DNA of 64,000 bases from Eublepharis macularius (taxonomy: Eukaryota; Chordata; Lepidosauria; Squamata; Eublepharidae): NCBI RefSeq assembly GCF_028583425.1, contig NC_072801.1, positions 13,722,001 to 13,786,000 on the forward strand. Reading direction: 5' to 3'. Within the stretch, counting starts at the first letter, position 1. Every line of letters starts with the position of its first letter. Both the position numbers and the translations under genes were made by a program. The notes beneath the pieces were generated by a model, which had not been told where the DNA came from, made no database searches, and was given only the letters and a program-made list of their open reading frames with translations. Positions 62,960-64,000 of this stretch are shown here, piece by piece.

Positions 62960-63503
62960 GAGACCCGAAACAGACGTGATGAGTTACCTCAGTTCAACCT
63001 GGGTTTCCTCGCCTCAAGGTTTGACGGGAAGCGTAGGCGTCCTTGCAGGTGCATTGCTGCATTTCTCCTTCCCCTGCTTGCGTGGCCCGGAGCTACATAG
63101 CCACAAATGCTCTGCCCCCCCGTCGCACTGAGCATCACTTCATCTCCCCCCCTCGCCTGGCCCAGCCCCCACAGAGTGACACCGGGCTGCACTGGGAGAG
63201 CAGGAGGAAAGGCTTCCGGAGCATGCTGCATCTCCCCCTCACTCGTCCGGCCCCCGCCAGAAGCCGCCCAGCCCAGAACTGTGGGGATGGGGCCAAACGA
63301 GGAAGGGGGGAGATGAAGTGACGCTCAGTGTGATGGGGTGGGGGAGGCAGAGCACGTGCGGCTGTGTAGCTCTGGGCCACGCAAGCAGGGGAAGGAGAAA
63401 TGCAGCGATGCACCTGCAAGGACGCCTACACTTCCCGTCAAACCTTGAGGCAAGGAAACCCAGGTTGAACTTAGGTAACTCGTCACGTCTGTTTCGGCTC
63501 TTA
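62960..63503. mobile_element. Large palindromic foldback element next to receptor exon 6
   Basis: The outer arms GACCCGAAACAGACGTGATG and AACTCGTCACGTCTGTTTCG pair, followed by CTCAAGGTTTGACGGGAAGC / CTTCCCGTCAAACCTTGAGG and TGCAGGTGCATTGCTGCATT / AATGCAGCGATGCACCTGCA. Complementarity continues into the GC-rich centre (GAGCATCACTTCATCTCCCC against GGGGAGATGAAGTGACGCTC). About 540 bases in total. The inner arm resembles the element at 12812. No coding capacity. It ends 58 bases before the exon 6 acceptor. Confidence 0.82.
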
Positions 63504-63561
63504 TTGGGAGTGGAGGGACGGCTGTTCCTTATTTAAGTGGCTCTCTTTCTCTTTTGTATAG

Positions 63562-63668
63562 GAAGGGGCCCACCGGTTGATGGTGAGCTTCAAAGTCCTC
63601 TACACAGTGGGCTATTCCCTGTCGCTGCTAGCTCTGACCCTGGCTCTGCTCATCCTCACCGTCTTCAG
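63562..63668 (+). CDS. Class B GPCR (glucagon receptor subfamily), TM1 exon
   Basis: 107 bases between CTTTTGTATAG and TTCAG|GTATCG: 35 codons plus two bases. It encodes FKVLYTVGYSLSLLALTLAL then LILTVF, the first transmembrane helix. The YTVGYSLSL motif is a hallmark of glucagon-type receptors. The donor falls where the family has its conserved exon end before the K-L-H-C-T-R-N segment of intracellular loop 1. That segment and TM2-TM7 lie beyond the right edge. With the four preceding coding exons it gives about 168 residues, the whole ligand-binding ectodomain plus TM1. The receptor would bind a glucagon-family peptide and signal mainly through Gs and cAMP at the cell surface. Confidence 0.95.
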
Positions 63669-64000
63669 GTATCGCTACCGGGTCTCTGCCCTGCTCAGCG
63701 AGAGCACTGTGGGACAATTTTTTTGCTAATCGCAGTTGCTGTGAAGCTGTGTAAAGTTGTCTGTTGTCTGTTTGGCAATACTGTAGAAAATGGGGAGGAA
63801 GGAGAGATGTTCTGGGAAAATAACAAACCAGAAAAAACTGACATTTCTCAGCATCGGCGCCTTTATCTTTGGAGTTCTCTTCTGGCAGCTACACTCGTAG
63901 CACCAGAATGGTTGGTTTTTGACTAGGAACTGATTTCAAAAGCAGCATATACACAACAGATAAAAATCCACAACAGAGCAACTCTGGGACCCCAGTGACA
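63669..64000. other. Start of the next receptor intron
   Basis: The receptor frame stays open for about 18 codons past the donor and then stops at 63727; no conserved residues follow, so this is intron. No further element recognised. Confidence 0.6.

Noticed and set aside
54867..63668. Calling the receptor GLP1R or GLP2R
   Set aside because: CNRTFD.YACWPDG.PG..VNVSCP is GLP1R-like, but KCG.DG.W, WRD.SQC and YTVGYSLSL are closer to the glucagon receptor; the mix and the CLUAP1 neighbour fit neither GLP receptor clearly, so no symbol was assigned.
63669..63727. Continuation of the receptor frame past the TM1 exon
   Set aside because: The family has K-L-H-C-T-R-N-type text here; instead the reading diverges straight after a GT donor at the conserved position and soon stops.

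Overview
The window is genomic DNA of an amniote, most likely a squamate reptile (lizard). The evidence is intron-split coding exons and the repeat mix: 5S-rRNA-derived SINEs of the Sauria type, several tRNA-derived SINEs, CR1, L2, L1, RTE and Vingi-like LINEs, Penelope-like elements, a chromodomain-type Ty3/gypsy element, solo LTRs and many palindromic hAT-type MITEs. Only about 0.7 kb of the 64 kb is recognisable protein-coding exon of host genes.

Two host genes lie head to head, each cut by a window edge. On the left, on the minus strand, are the first three coding exons of CLUAP1 (IFT38, intraflagellar transport complex B): 16270-16291, 13673-13784 and 12224-12308. They join in perfect phase to the first 72 residues. 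A CpG-rich promoter lies above exon 1 and holds an RFX-type X-box about 90 bases upstream of the start codon. No later CLUAP1 exon was found, so intron 3 exceeds 12 kb here and carries the Ty3/gypsy element. On the right, on the plus strand, are five exons (54867-54996, 56378-56474, 59639-59746, 61417-61538, 63562-63668). They join in phase to a signal peptide, a complete six-cysteine hormone-binding domain and the first transmembrane helix of a class B GPCR of the glucagon receptor subfamily. A CpG-rich segment with a good splice donor at 46481 may be its untranslated first exon. The link to CLUAP1 (16p13.3 in human) rather than to the GCGR neighbourhood (17q25.3) suggests the glucagon-like (GCGL/GCRP) receptor that mammals lost, though GCGR itself is not excluded.

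The roughly 30 kb between the promoters holds no convincing host gene. It is layered mobile DNA: PLE-type insertions at 18.5, 19.9, 21.7, 27.7 and 41.6 kb, 5S SINEs, a nearly full-length CR1 on the minus strand (23.4-27.5 kb) broken by a solo LTR and a foldback element, and a young 5'-truncated LINE (38.4-40.0 kb) with an unbroken 493-codon frame. A CAGGGC-ended MITE family has nine copies.

The most unusual signal is the repeated hammerhead-ribozyme architecture (CUGANGA, stem II, GAAA, and in one family a GUC cleavage triplet) inside the inverted terminal repeats of the Penelope-like insertions. It appears as two divergent near-complete motifs at 18.6-18.8 kb, a copy beside a GIY-YIG endonuclease remnant at 58.2-58.9 kb, a copy split by a solo LTR at 27.8 kb, and a 5 x 41-bp tandem array at 41.7 kb. 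Also notable are an inverted-LTR composite with a target-site duplication in a receptor intron and a 540-bp palindrome ending about 58 bases before receptor exon 6.
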